DNA of 64,000 nt. It comes from Undibacterium parvum (lineage in GTDB: Bacteria; Pseudomonadota; Gammaproteobacteria; Burkholderiales; Burkholderiaceae_D). Of this stretch, positions 25,394 to 35,234 are shown piece by piece. Under the pieces are notes generated by a model. The model made no database searches and was not told the origin of the DNA. It saw nothing but the letters and a program-made list of their open reading frames with translations. The DNA lies in NCBI RefSeq assembly GCF_003955735.1, contig NZ_CP034464.1, positions 2,170,001 through 2,234,000 on the forward strand. The letters run 5' to 3'. Made by a program: the position numbers and the translations under genes. Positions within the stretch are counted from its first letter, which is position 1; every line of letters starts with the position of its first letter.

Positions 25394-26812
25394 ATGTCAT
25401 TCTTATCTTTTCACTTCCTACTTTTTCTTGCTATTACTTTTGTGTTGGTGCACAAAAGTGGGACGCGTCTAAATTTACGTAATAACGTCATGCTGTTTGC
25501 CAGTTACTATTTTTATATGTGCTGGGATTGGCGTTTTGCCTGTTTATTGCTATTCAACACTTTGATCAATTTTTTTGCTGCTGAGCGAATTGCAGTCAGC
25601 ACAGATATGCGTTATCGAAAGTGGTGGCTATGGATGGCAGTTATTTCGGGTTTAGGCGTATTAGCATATTTTAAATATGCTAATTTTTTCATTGAAACTT
25701 TTTCGGCATTATTGGGTGGATTTGGTTTGCAAATCAATGCGCCGATGCTGCAGTTAATTTTACCTATAGGGATTTCCTTCTATACGTTTCAAAGTTTGTC
25801 GTACACTCTCGATGTGTATCGCGGACGGCAGGCCAGTTGCAATTCTTTTCGTGATTTTGCCTTATTTGCGGCGTTCTTTCCTACTGTGTTATCTGGACCA
25901 ATTACGCGCGCCCATCAATTACTGCCTCAGCTACAAGCTATTCCTCAAGGCGGCTCAGGAAAAATTGAAACCGGGCTATTTTTGTTACTCCGCGGTTTTA
26001 TAAAAAAAATTGCATTCGCTGATGTATTGGCCGTACATCTTGTCAATCCTGCGTTTTCCGATCCTAGTGCTTATTCAAGCTGGTTTTTGTTGCTCGCTGT
26101 TTATGCGTATAGCTTTCAAATCTACATGGATTTATCCGGTTACACCGATATCGCACGGGGCGCCGCAAATTTACTCGGTTTTGAATTACCTATCAATTTC
26201 AATCGACCTTATTTAGCTGACAGTGTTTCTAATTTTTGGCAACGTTGGCATATTTCCATGTCCGGATTTTTTCGGGATTACCTCTACTTTAGTGTAGGCG
26301 GCTCTAAATTTGGAAATGCTTACCTAAATTTATTCATTACATTTGTGGCAATTGGAATGTGGCATGGGGCCGGCTGGAACTTTATTGTCTATGGCCTGAT
26401 ACACGGCAGTGTGATTTGTATCGAGCGTTTTTCTCGAAATCGACGTGTTCGTCTAGGATTAGCTCCACTAAAAGAATCAGGATACCTGTGGTTATTGCGA
26501 ATGATCATCGTGTTTCAGATCGTTGCTTTTTCTAGAATACTGTTCCGAGCACCGGACTTAGCGGCAGCGATGAAGTTTGCATCGGCCATTCTCACTCCCG
26601 CGGGTAGTGCTGCACCCTTAAGCGCGATTGGTATTGTTGCTTTGCTCTTGGCTGTTGTCTGTCATTTCGTCCCCACGCGTTTTAGCCTCGCAATGTATGA
26701 CTTAATACGAAGTCGGAGTAGTTGGCAGCTTGCCATCTGCCTGGTCTTCTTTGTGTATGTGTTGATCGCGATGACTAGTGGCAAAGCACCGTTTGTGTAT
26801 TTCCAATTTTGA
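25394..26812 (+). CDS. MBOAT O-acyltransferase (AlgI-like)
   Basis: A 472-residue polytopic membrane protein of AlgI length. It has the conserved histidine regions WQRWHISMSGFFRDYLYFSV and GMWHGAGWNFIVYGLIHG, the second containing the invariant active-site His. It carries acyl groups across the inner membrane for O-acetylation of a polymer. It lies 3 bases after the SGNH gene, forming the classical acetylation pair. The ATG at 25394 follows the previous stop closely. Confidence 0.95.
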   Translation: MSFLSFHFLLFLAITFVLVHKSGTRLNLRNNVMLFASYYFYMCWDWRFACLLLFNTLINFFAAERIAVSTDMRYRKWWLWMAVISGLGVLAYFKYANFFIETFSALLGGFGLQINAPMLQLILPIGISFYTFQSLSYTLDVYRGRQASCNSFRDFALFAAFFPTVLSGPITRAHQLLPQLQAIPQGGSGKIETGLFLLLRGFIKKIAFADVLAVHLVNPAFSDPSAYSSWFLLLAVYAYSFQIYMDLSGYTDIARGAANLLGFELPINFNRPYLADSVSNFWQRWHISMSGFFRDYLYFSVGGSKFGNAYLNLFITFVAIGMWHGAGWNFIVYGLIHGSVICIERFSRNRRVRLGLAPLKESGYLWLLRMIIVFQIVAFSRILFRAPDLAAAMKFASAILTPAGSAAPLSAIGIVALLLAVVCHFVPTRFSLAMYDLIRSRSSWQLAICLVFFVYVLIAMTSGKAPFVYFQF

Positions 26813-26992
26813 TCGAATTTTGTATGTCACTAGGGACATATAAATACAGCCCCATTGGTTTATGTTAGTATTTATATACTTGTATATTTACACACGTTAT
26901 TGAAAAAATTGAGTGAATTTAAGCAAAATAGTGATGCCGCTATATTCCATACACCCTTATTCTCCAAGCTAGAGAAAGGGGGATTCATCACG

Positions 26993-29278
26993 ATGAATGT
27001 GCAAAAAAAGCCCTTTAATTTTACTTCAAACTTAATTCATCTCGTCGGTGGCGGCATTAGTCTACTTGGTCAAGAAAATAGGGTTTGCGTAATCAATTAC
27101 CACAGGATACTGGCTTGTAAAGATCCATTGCTGGAGTCTGAACCTGACCTCGCTACATTTACCTGGCACATGGAAGTGTTGGCTTCAGGCTTTAATGTTT
27201 TATCCTTATACGATGCAATTATTGCAATCCAAGAAAATAGAGTCCCACCTAGGGCAATTTGTATTTCTTTTGATGATGGCTATCGGTCTACGCATGATCT
27301 TGCCCTGCCAGTGCTCGCACGCTTAAACCTGCCCGCCACAGTATTTGTTACTACAGGTTTTTTGACCGGTGGCAATATGTGGAACGACAGAATCGTGGAA
27401 GCAATTCGGGCACTTCCTAATGGCCCACTTGATCTAAGGGCCGTCGGGATGGGAACGTGGGCTCTGTCCGAGCAAAAAGATCGTATAAAAATTGTAGATT
27501 CCATCAATGACAGCTGTAAATATTTAACTAGCGAAGGACGTTTGAGAGTTATTTTGGAATTGGAGAAATTGAGTAATCCGATATCGACTAGTGATCTGAT
27601 GCTAACGCGAGAGATGGTTGCCAACCTTGCGAAGCAGGGAATCGAAATTGGCGGACACACGATTACACATCCAATTTTAACTACTTTAGATGAAGATGCC
27701 GCCAGATACGAGATCAATGAAAATAAGCGGGTACTTGAAGAAATTATTCAAAAACCAGTACGCCTTTTTGCCTATCCGAATGGAAAAGTGGGAATAGATT
27801 TTGATCAGAGGCATAGTCGCATGGTGCAGGAGGCAGGTTATTTTGCTTCGTTTACGACAGGCTTCGGAACCTTGAATAGACAAAGCGATCTTTTCGAGTT
27901 GCCGCGTCGTCGTCCATGGGATACAAATCCGTTGATGTTTAGTGTGCGTTTGTTAAGTTGGCTATGCACAAATGGACAGGTGGAAAAAAATCAGGAAAAA
28001 GTATGTTCTGTTAAAGATAGTCAGGTACAGAAATTGAATCAAGCTTTGTTAATTGCTTATCATTTTCCTCCGCAAGCCGGAAGCAGTGGGATACAAAGAA
28101 CTTTGAGTTTTAGTAAAAATCTTCGTGAGCAAAATTGGCAAGCAAGTGTTTTATCCGTGAATTCTGCTGCCTATGAGTCGCAAAATGCATCTCAATTGTC
28201 TCAATTGCCTGAAAATCTGAAAGTCTGGCGCGCTTGGGCCTTAGATGTAAAGCGTCATCTGGGCGTTTTTGGACGTTACCCAGAAATATTGGCTTTGCCG
28301 GATCGCTGGGCGTCGTGGTGGATCTGTGCGATACCTTTGGGCTTGTGGATAATCTACAAAAATCAGGTGAAGGTGATTTGGACAACCTATCCAATCGCAA
28401 CCGCGCACTTGATAGGATTGACGCTGAAATTTCTGACAAAAAAAGCTTGGGTCGCCGATTTTCGCGATCCTATGACTCAGAAAAACTATCCGCAAGGGAA
28501 GTGGCAAAGAAAAACCTTTCTTTGGATAGAGAGAAAAACCATAGAGCGCTGTGATATGGCGGTTTTTACGACACAGAGTGCGCGTGAAATCTATAGACAT
28601 CGCTTTCCTCAAGTTGCGCAGGAAAAGTTTGAAGTGATCGAGAATGGCTATGACGAAGATGGTTTTGATCCATTCCAATTGAAAAGTATCAGTTCGCCAA
28701 ACGAAGAAAAAAGAAAATTAAGCTTATTGCATAGCGGTGAATTGTATTCTGAAGGGCGAGATCCAACAGCCTTCCTCAAGGCAATTGCAGCCTTGAAATT
28801 AAGCCAATATCTTAGTGCAGACACTCTGCGTATCGTTTTACGCGCAACAGGTGATGATCAACACTTTATAGCTTTGGTGTTGGAGTATGGCGTTGAGGAT
28901 ATTGTATTCATAGAGCCACATATTGCATATCAAGATGCCTTACGTGAAATGCTCACTGTAGATGGCTTATTGGTGTTCCAGGGAAGCGCTTTCAACACCC
29001 AGATACCGGCAAAAATTTATGAGTATTTTCGTGCTCGTAAACCTATTTTGGGTTTATTGGATACCAGTGGAGAAACGGCGAGAGTTCTACACACCGCAGG
29101 CTTTGAAAATACTGTCAATATGACCTCGGTAGAGGATATTCAAGCGGGATTAACACGGTTTTTGTCGCAAGTGAAATTGAGAGAGGCGTATACCGCATCA
29201 GACGAACTAGTCGCATCGTCTTCACGAAAATATAGGGCGCAGCAACTGGCAAAAATTTTTTCCCAAATAGTGGATTGA
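26993..29278 (+). CDS. Fusion: NodB-type polysaccharide deacetylase and GT4 glycosyltransferase
   Basis: About 761 residues from the ATG at 26993, which has AAGGGGGA upstream; the frame is open further left but lacks support. Residues 20-335 form a NodB deacetylase (VCVINYHRIL, the catalytic ICISFDDGYRSTHD with the Asp pair, and GGHTITHPIL with the metal His residues). Residues 355-755 form a glycosyltransferase starting LLIAYHFPPQAGSSGIQRTL, with VADFRDPM and FEVIENGYDEDGF. The linker (about 335-352) is low in conservation and has no stop. Each part normally exists as a separate protein. Confidence 0.85.
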   Translation: MNVQKKPFNFTSNLIHLVGGGISLLGQENRVCVINYHRILACKDPLLESEPDLATFTWHMEVLASGFNVLSLYDAIIAIQENRVPPRAICISFDDGYRSTHDLALPVLARLNLPATVFVTTGFLTGGNMWNDRIVEAIRALPNGPLDLRAVGMGTWALSEQKDRIKIVDSINDSCKYLTSEGRLRVILELEKLSNPISTSDLMLTREMVANLAKQGIEIGGHTITHPILTTLDEDAARYEINENKRVLEEIIQKPVRLFAYPNGKVGIDFDQRHSRMVQEAGYFASFTTGFGTLNRQSDLFELPRRRPWDTNPLMFSVRLLSWLCTNGQVEKNQEKVCSVKDSQVQKLNQALLIAYHFPPQAGSSGIQRTLSFSKNLREQNWQASVLSVNSAAYESQNASQLSQLPENLKVWRAWALDVKRHLGVFGRYPEILALPDRWASWWICAIPLGLWIIYKNQVKVIWTTYPIATAHLIGLTLKFLTKKAWVADFRDPMTQKNYPQGKWQRKTFLWIERKTIERCDMAVFTTQSAREIYRHRFPQVAQEKFEVIENGYDEDGFDPFQLKSISSPNEEKRKLSLLHSGELYSEGRDPTAFLKAIAALKLSQYLSADTLRIVLRATGDDQHFIALVLEYGVEDIVFIEPHIAYQDALREMLTVDGLLVFQGSAFNTQIPAKIYEYFRARKPILGLLDTSGETARVLHTAGFENTVNMTSVEDIQAGLTRFLSQVKLREAYTASDELVASSSRKYRAQQLAKIFSQIVD

Positions 29279-29414
29279 GTAGATGCACGCTATTTGTGAG
29301 AGTGAACTTTTGAGTTCGATGATACGTATGCGGAATGACTCAAAAACCTAGATTAAATCGGAAATAGATAATTTGAAATTTCTGACATCTTGTCTTAGCA
29401 ATTAGGTAGAAGGT

Positions 29415-30875
29415 ATGAGCGACAAAATTAAAAAAGAAATGCTCTCCGGGATGAAATGGGTCGCGACTGGGCGCCTGTTTACGCAGCTCATCACGTGGGG
29501 TATGACGTTTTTCGTTTTGCGTTTACTTGCGCCATCTGATTATGGTTTGGTCGCATTAAGTACAGCGTTCACGGCCTTATTTGGATTGATTGCTGAGTTT
29601 GGGTTTGCCGCTGCTATTGTTCAGGCAAAAGACGTTGAAAAGGAACAACTTGCCAGTTTGTTTGGTTACTCGCTTGCTTTAAATGGACTAGTTACTTTAC
29701 TACTGGTAATCGGTGCGCCTCTAATTGCTATGCTTTATGCAGATAGCCGACTCACTATCATAATTCAAGTTGCAGCATGTCAATTTATTATTAGCGCATT
29801 TGGTACGATACCAGATGCACGCTTACGTCGTGAAATGCGGTTTCGTGAAATGGCAACGATAGATTTTTCGACCGGAGCTATTACGGGTGTGTTGACTTTA
29901 GTCTTTGCGTATAAAGGGCTGGGGTATTGGTCACTGATACTGAGTCCCCTATGTGGTAGTGTTTTTCGTACACTTTTTTTGCATTTTCAGTTACGAGATT
30001 GGGTATGGCCATCGCTTTCCTTGTTCCCGGTACGCGAGTTAGTAAAATTTGGTGGTCTAACCATGGCTGGGCGTATAGCAGGCCATTTTTTGTCTCAAAT
30101 GGATATATTGATTGCCGGAGCTTTTCTGGGCCGCGATGCCTTGGGAATATATTCGGTGGCAATGCAATTAGCGTCCATGCCACTGTCTAAGGCGATGGGA
30201 GTGATTAATCAAGTCGCATTTCCTGCGATGTCGCGCATGAATCACAATGGTAGCCTGACCGGTGAGCGATTATTGCACGGAGGGAAATTAATATCATACT
30301 TGCTATTTCCAGTTATGTGGGGCTTGGCAGCGGTTGCTCCGTTTGTGGTTGCAATATTGATGGGCGAAAAATGGAAAGATGCTGTACTGCCTCTGCAAGT
30401 AGTCTGTTTAGTTCTACCATTACGTTCAATTTGTACTTTACTTACTACGGCCGTTTCAGCATTTGGGCGCGCAGATATCGAATTGAAAAATACTTTGACG
30501 GCATTTTTAATTTTTCCAATATGTTTGTTTGTTGGTGTTCATTATGGCGTTCTAGGTTTGTCCCTTTCTTGGTTTTTTGGGACGCCTATATATACCTACT
30601 TAACAGTGCGCTCCTCAAAAGACGTTTTGGGCTTTAATTATCGAGATATTTTTGTCGCCTTACTTGGACCATTTTTGACATCGTCGGTCATGTTCTTAAC
30701 AGTGATGATGCTGACTTCTTTTCTAAATTTAAGTTATCTCTCTATACCAAGTTTACTGGCTCTTGTCTTGATTGGCGTAATCAGCAATGTATGCGCATTG
30801 TTTATTTTCGATAGAAAAACTTTTTCTTTATGTACCCGCTTTATCTCGCGAAAATACTCTTTTAAACCCGAATAG
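29415..30875 (+). CDS. Oligosaccharide flippase (Wzx/MOP family)
   Basis: A 486-residue protein with about 12-14 membrane helices and the Polysacc_synt pattern: the N-terminus MKWVATGRLFTQLITWGMTF and the early LRLLAPSDYGLVALSTAF are typical of Wzx-like flippases. It moves lipid-linked repeat units across the inner membrane. It is the only flippase in the window, so it probably serves the exosortase-linked polymer. The annotated ATG has AGAAGG only one base upstream, so the true start may lie slightly later. Confidence 0.92.
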   Translation: MSDKIKKEMLSGMKWVATGRLFTQLITWGMTFFVLRLLAPSDYGLVALSTAFTALFGLIAEFGFAAAIVQAKDVEKEQLASLFGYSLALNGLVTLLLVIGAPLIAMLYADSRLTIIIQVAACQFIISAFGTIPDARLRREMRFREMATIDFSTGAITGVLTLVFAYKGLGYWSLILSPLCGSVFRTLFLHFQLRDWVWPSLSLFPVRELVKFGGLTMAGRIAGHFLSQMDILIAGAFLGRDALGIYSVAMQLASMPLSKAMGVINQVAFPAMSRMNHNGSLTGERLLHGGKLISYLLFPVMWGLAAVAPFVVAILMGEKWKDAVLPLQVVCLVLPLRSICTLLTTAVSAFGRADIELKNTLTAFLIFPICLFVGVHYGVLGLSLSWFFGTPIYTYLTVRSSKDVLGFNYRDIFVALLGPFLTSSVMFLTVMMLTSFLNLSYLSIPSLLALVLIGVISNVCALFIFDRKTFSLCTRFISRKYSFKPE

Positions 30876-30898
30876 TTTTTTAAACTAAAGATAAATCT

Positions 30899-32623
30899 AT
30901 GCTTTTTCTTGGTGTATTTGATCCATCTTGTTCTCAGTTTGAGACCTCTGAAATTGAGGAGTTAAAGTGCGCAATTTCTCGTCAGCCGGAAGATAAAAGA
31001 GATCTGGTTTTGACAGAGAATTTCGCACTGCTAACTATAGATTTTGGGGCTAGTGGAGGTTCTTTAATTGTTGAGAATGATCTGGACAAAGTTGGCGTGG
31101 TTGTTGGTCGTCCGTATATCAATAAGGATAGCGCTGGCGTCGATGCAAATATTCTGATCCAAGCTTTAAAGAATCGGGATTTGGATACACTCAAACTTGC
31201 GAGAGGGAGTTTCTGCGGATTCTGTTTCGATAGACAATCAAAAGCGCTCATGCTTTGCTCTGACAAAGTGGGTGTTTTCCCTATCTATATCGCAAAAGTT
31301 GGAGATAGAATTTATTTTTCAAATGCACTGAGAATGCTTAGGTCGATTACAAAGATATCCAAAAAGATTGTACCTGAACATATGTTTTCTCAACTGGCGT
31401 TTGGCTATTGCCTTGCCCGCGATACTATTTTTTCAGGTATTGACCGCATGTATGCGGGCGAATTTGTTGAAATCACAGCATCTTCAATGCATACGAATTC
31501 ATATTGGAGCTGGGATGAGCTTAAATCAAGTCATTATTCAGACGATGAATTACAAGAGCGAATTTACGAAGCCTTTATTGATGCTGTAAAAATTCGAGCC
31601 GAATCGACTCCTGCGGAGCTAAGCTTTTTGTCTGGAGGATTGGATTCTCGATGCATTGTTGCCGGTCTGCGCAACATTGATCGACCAGTATGGAGCTTAA
31701 ATTTCGCACCAGAAGGATCGCAGGACCACCTTTTTGGTCGCCTTGCCGCGACTGCTCTTGGTTCGCATCATTACGAGCTAGGTCTTGGACGAGATAGTTT
31801 TTCAAAGCGGCAAAGAAAAATTTTGGATAGCTGGGCGGAAACTCATCAAGAATTGGTCAAGCAAGGCGTTAAAACGCATCGAGTCTGGTCAGGAGATGGT
31901 GGCAGTGTTGGTATGGGGCACGTATATTTGGACCACGCATTTATTCAGTTATTGCGAGAAAAAAAAATACATGCCGCCGCCGAATATTTAATGAAACATA
32001 GAAAGCTAGGTATCCCATTGGGAATGCTACGCTCGGATATGAAACACGAAGCGGAAAATAGCCCTCTAGAAAAAATGGTTAGTGAATTGAAAAGCTTCGC
32101 GCCCGAGGATGCAGCAAAATCAGGCTTGTTGTTTTTCTTAATGAACGATCAGCGACATCATTTATTCAATTATTTTGAGGACTTGGATTTATATAAATTT
32201 GAAGTGGTGCTTCCTTTCTTTGACAGTGTTTTATTGGAGCTAATCGTTGCTGCTCCTATCGATGAATTTCTGCTGCATGCTTTTTATAATAAATGGTTGG
32301 CAAAATTTGGGCCTGCTATATCCACGGTTCCCTGGCAAGCTTATCCTAATCACGTGCCATGTCCGGTTCCTTCTGACGAGTATGGGAAATTAAGATATCA
32401 ATGGAACGAAGATTGGTTTGATAAAACAGAAAACGACAGGAAGCAAAAAGAAAAACTAGATGAGTGGCGAACGATGTTGGCAAGGAGTGGTTTTCCTAAA
32501 CAAATACTTTCAAAGAATAAACTGTGGTTCGCTTATTGCTTGACGCATCTGAAAATCCGAGATTACAGCTATATTTTAGATGCGGCGAAGGAAATTATTT
32601 TTTTCAATCGTGATGCACAGTAA
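30899..32623 (+). CDS. Asparagine-synthase-like protein lacking the glutaminase nucleophile
   Basis: A 574-residue protein. The second half has the PP-loop SGGLDS at residues 245-250 and the surrounding synthetase fold; residues 1-200 keep the shape of a class II amidotransferase domain (FSNALRMLRSITK, GIDRMYAGEFVEI). The start is MLFLGVF, so there is no Cys at position 2 and glutamine hydrolysis is not expected. Proteins of this form, such as beta-lactam synthetase or the lasso-peptide C protein, use ATP to activate a carboxylate and join it to another amine. It lies next to an ATP-grasp ligase and an aminotransferase. Confidence 0.85.
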   Translation: MLFLGVFDPSCSQFETSEIEELKCAISRQPEDKRDLVLTENFALLTIDFGASGGSLIVENDLDKVGVVVGRPYINKDSAGVDANILIQALKNRDLDTLKLARGSFCGFCFDRQSKALMLCSDKVGVFPIYIAKVGDRIYFSNALRMLRSITKISKKIVPEHMFSQLAFGYCLARDTIFSGIDRMYAGEFVEITASSMHTNSYWSWDELKSSHYSDDELQERIYEAFIDAVKIRAESTPAELSFLSGGLDSRCIVAGLRNIDRPVWSLNFAPEGSQDHLFGRLAATALGSHHYELGLGRDSFSKRQRKILDSWAETHQELVKQGVKTHRVWSGDGGSVGMGHVYLDHAFIQLLREKKIHAAAEYLMKHRKLGIPLGMLRSDMKHEAENSPLEKMVSELKSFAPEDAAKSGLLFFLMNDQRHHLFNYFEDLDLYKFEVVLPFFDSVLLELIVAAPIDEFLLHAFYNKWLAKFGPAISTVPWQAYPNHVPCPVPSDEYGKLRYQWNEDWFDKTENDRKQKEKLDEWRTMLARSGFPKQILSKNKLWFAYCLTHLKIRDYSYILDAAKEIIFFNRDAQ

Positions 32624-32664
32624 TTTAATTTGTGAACACTGAATTTTTATAAAAAGAGGTTCAA

Positions 32665-33834
32665 TTGCCTAAGCAGACCAATAAATTTAGTACTACCGCA
32701 ATCGTAATCGGTGGGGGCATTAACGCTCTGGGTGTAGTTCGCAGTCTCGGCGCCGTCGGTGTACCAATATTGGTGTTAGACACAGATTTGCATTCACCTG
32801 CAATGCGTTCGCGATACGGTCAAAAATTGCGAGTACCCGCTTTAGAAGGGCAAGCGCTGATGCATAGTCTGATCCAACTTGCGCACGAGCGGACTGGTCC
32901 TTGCATGCTTTTTCTAACTGAAGAAAAAACTATAAATACCATTTCTGATCAAAGAAATCTTCTTCCTGCAAATCATTTTATCCGTTTGCCAGAGCATACC
33001 CGCCTGATGCAATTGATGCATAAACAAGGCTTTCAAGCGCTTGCTGAGGACTCTGGTGCCTTAATTCCCAAAACTGTCAGATTGGAAGGGCTAAATGATC
33101 TGAGCAAATTGGATGTACTGACTTTTCCCTGTGTCTTAAAACCTAGTAATAAAAGTTATGTCTACGGTGAGCGATTTAAGAAGGCCTATAAACTCAATTC
33201 AGTAGCTGAGACAATTAATATGTACCGGGAAATCGAACCCATACTAGCGGATATGGTGGTGCAGGAATGGATAGAGGGTAGCGATGCAGAAATATATTTT
33301 TGTTTGCAATACATTGGCGAAATGGGTGAAGTCGTAAGCTCATTTGTCGGACGCAAGATACGCTCTTGGCCCCCGCGGATAGGGGGAACTGCTAGTTGTA
33401 CGGTCGCAAGAGAATTTCACGAAGAGTTAACAAAAACAACCAGCGATTTCTTCAAGAAGGTAGGTTTTACCGGCATGGGGAGCATGGAGTACAAACGCGA
33501 TAAGCGTGATGGTCGATTCTATATGGTTGAACCAACTGTTGCCAGAACCGATTTCCAGCAAGAGGTTGCGACCGTGAACGGGACTAATTTGCCATTTGCA
33601 GCTTATGCATATGAATGCGGTTTGGCCGCTCCGTCGGAAATTAAAATCGAGCCTAGCCGCATCTGGAGAGATGAATTGCCCGACCGTTGGTCTTTTGAAG
33701 AGGGCGGCAAGATCAAAGACCAGCCATCGCTTTCCTTTAAAACGATTGATTCCTGCTGGCGTTGGAATGACCCACTACCTTGGATGGATTTTATGCTGCT
33801 TCGTTTGCAAAATCGTTTAAGGCGCAAGGGATGA
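32665..33834 (+). CDS. ATP-grasp carboxylate-amine ligase
   Basis: A 389-residue protein. The N-terminus has a Rossmann-like AIVIGGGINALGVVRSLG, and the middle carries ATP-grasp motifs: FPCVLKPSN with the ATP-binding Lys, VVQEWIEGSDAEIYF, and the metal-binding end FYMVEPTVARTDFQ. These enzymes form an amide or ester bond through an acylphosphate. The start is TTG at 32665 with AAAGAGG upstream. It overlaps the DegT gene by 4 bases (ATGA), which points to a shared pathway. The substrate pair is unknown; aminoacyl decoration of a sugar is an inference. Confidence 0.85.
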   Translation: MPKQTNKFSTTAIVIGGGINALGVVRSLGAVGVPILVLDTDLHSPAMRSRYGQKLRVPALEGQALMHSLIQLAHERTGPCMLFLTEEKTINTISDQRNLLPANHFIRLPEHTRLMQLMHKQGFQALAEDSGALIPKTVRLEGLNDLSKLDVLTFPCVLKPSNKSYVYGERFKKAYKLNSVAETINMYREIEPILADMVVQEWIEGSDAEIYFCLQYIGEMGEVVSSFVGRKIRSWPPRIGGTASCTVAREFHEELTKTTSDFFKKVGFTGMGSMEYKRDKRDGRFYMVEPTVARTDFQQEVATVNGTNLPFAAYAYECGLAAPSEIKIEPSRIWRDELPDRWSFEEGGKIKDQPSLSFKTIDSCWRWNDPLPWMDFMLLRLQNRLRRKG

Positions 33835-35033
33835 GGCACTATCGTTTAGCGTATGCAGAATGGTCATGTGCTGAGTACTTAGTGATAGTGCGCTGTATTT
33901 TGATGGGGGAAATAAATCAAGGAAGATATTTAACGGCCTTAAGCAAGCAATTGATGGAGTATTACTCTTCGTCGCCAATATATTTGAGTAATTATGGGCA
34001 TCACGCAATTGAAGTGGCTTTAAATATTTTCCACCGGTCACGTTCAGAACGCAATCAAGTCATTATCCCTGCGTATATTTGTCCTAGCGTTGTGCAGGCA
34101 ATACAAACATGCGGATTGATAGCGGTAAGTGTCGATGTCGATGATGATTTGAATTTGAATCCAAATGCGATGCTGGCTGCGTTTGGCTCCCGAACCTTGG
34201 CAGTAATCGCTCCCCATATGTATGGATGCCCTGCAAAAATTGAACAAATCGAACAAATTTGTAAAGACGCTCAAATATTCTTGATTGATGACGCAGCACA
34301 GGTGATGGGGGTAAGGAGCAACAATGGCCAGCTGTTGGGGACTTTTGGTGATGTTGGTATCCTTAGTTTTGCACAATCAAAGACCCTGGTCACTGGAATT
34401 AGAGGTTCTGGTGGCGCTCTGATCGTTAATAACATGGCACACAATGAGGCCGCAAAATTGATGATGGAAGCCTTACCTCCATCATATAAGCGCATGAGCG
34501 CATTGCTTGATTTCCTATGGAATTATCATTGGAGCGCTTACACGGGTAATTCGTCCTACTATCTAGGCCGCTTGCTTGGGCTCTTTGGATGGCGTAGTGA
34601 AAAAAGTAATCATTATTCGATGATCAGCAACTTGGAGGCTGGTATTGCCTTGATCCAATTTTCTAAGCTGCTTGACATCAATAGGCAAAAAATTCGTGTT
34701 GCTGAACTTTATTATCAGAATCTAAAAAAATCCGAAGTGATAGGATTTCCACAATATAGTGAAGGTCGATATCTAGCTAGGATTATGCTCAAGCTGCCAG
34801 AAATGGTCGATCTTACAGTGATGAAGGAAAAATTAAAAAAAAAAGGAGTGGAGAGTCGTCTCGGCTATAAAAGTTTTTTTTCACAAAATACTAAGAATGC
34901 CGAGCAATTGTCTTTACGTATGTTAGGTGTACCTTGCGGCGCGAGTATGACCCCGGTCGAAATCGAGGAAATTTGCAAAATTCTTCACCTTACTTTGAGT
35001 GAAATAAAACTCCATAGCGAAAGAAATAATTGA
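33831..35033 (+). CDS. DegT/DnrJ/EryC1/StrS-family aminotransferase
   Basis: A 400-residue PLP enzyme from the ATG at 33831, which overlaps the previous TGA and has AAGG upstream. The family signatures are present: LSNYGHHAIEVALNIF, APHMYGCPAKIEQI, LIDDAAQVMGV (Asp for the PLP ring nitrogen) and FAQSKTLVTGIRGSGGALI, where Lys of SKT is the likely Schiff-base residue. Such enzymes add an amino group to a keto sugar, usually a nucleotide sugar. It supplies an amine that the neighbouring ATP-grasp or acyltransferase could acylate. Confidence 0.87.
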   Translation: MRHYRLAYAEWSCAEYLVIVRCILMGEINQGRYLTALSKQLMEYYSSSPIYLSNYGHHAIEVALNIFHRSRSERNQVIIPAYICPSVVQAIQTCGLIAVSVDVDDDLNLNPNAMLAAFGSRTLAVIAPHMYGCPAKIEQIEQICKDAQIFLIDDAAQVMGVRSNNGQLLGTFGDVGILSFAQSKTLVTGIRGSGGALIVNNMAHNEAAKLMMEALPPSYKRMSALLDFLWNYHWSAYTGNSSYYLGRLLGLFGWRSEKSNHYSMISNLEAGIALIQFSKLLDINRQKIRVAELYYQNLKKSEVIGFPQYSEGRYLARIMLKLPEMVDLTVMKEKLKKKGVESRLGYKSFFSQNTKNAEQLSLRMLGVPCGASMTPVEIEEICKILHLTLSEIKLHSERNN

Positions 35034-35234
35034 ATAGAGTCGACTTAACTCAGTTCAATCAATATAGATTTTTAATAAATAGCATGCTTTTACATTGATG
35101 TTTTAAATAAGTTTCACTTGATTGCTTGGGGACGTTGGAAAAATACGGAGCTTATCGAGATCAATCGGCACTTGCTTCAATTTTATAGACAGAGTCATTT
35201 AAATGTAAATAAGCATAGAAAGGAGTGCTAAATA

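Noticed and set aside
35105..35234. Open frame containing WGRWKNTELIEINRHLLQFY in the gap before the divergent PP-loop gene
   Set aside because: It has only a TTG start without a ribosome site and no known similarity. It may be a gene remnant, but the evidence is too thin to annotate.
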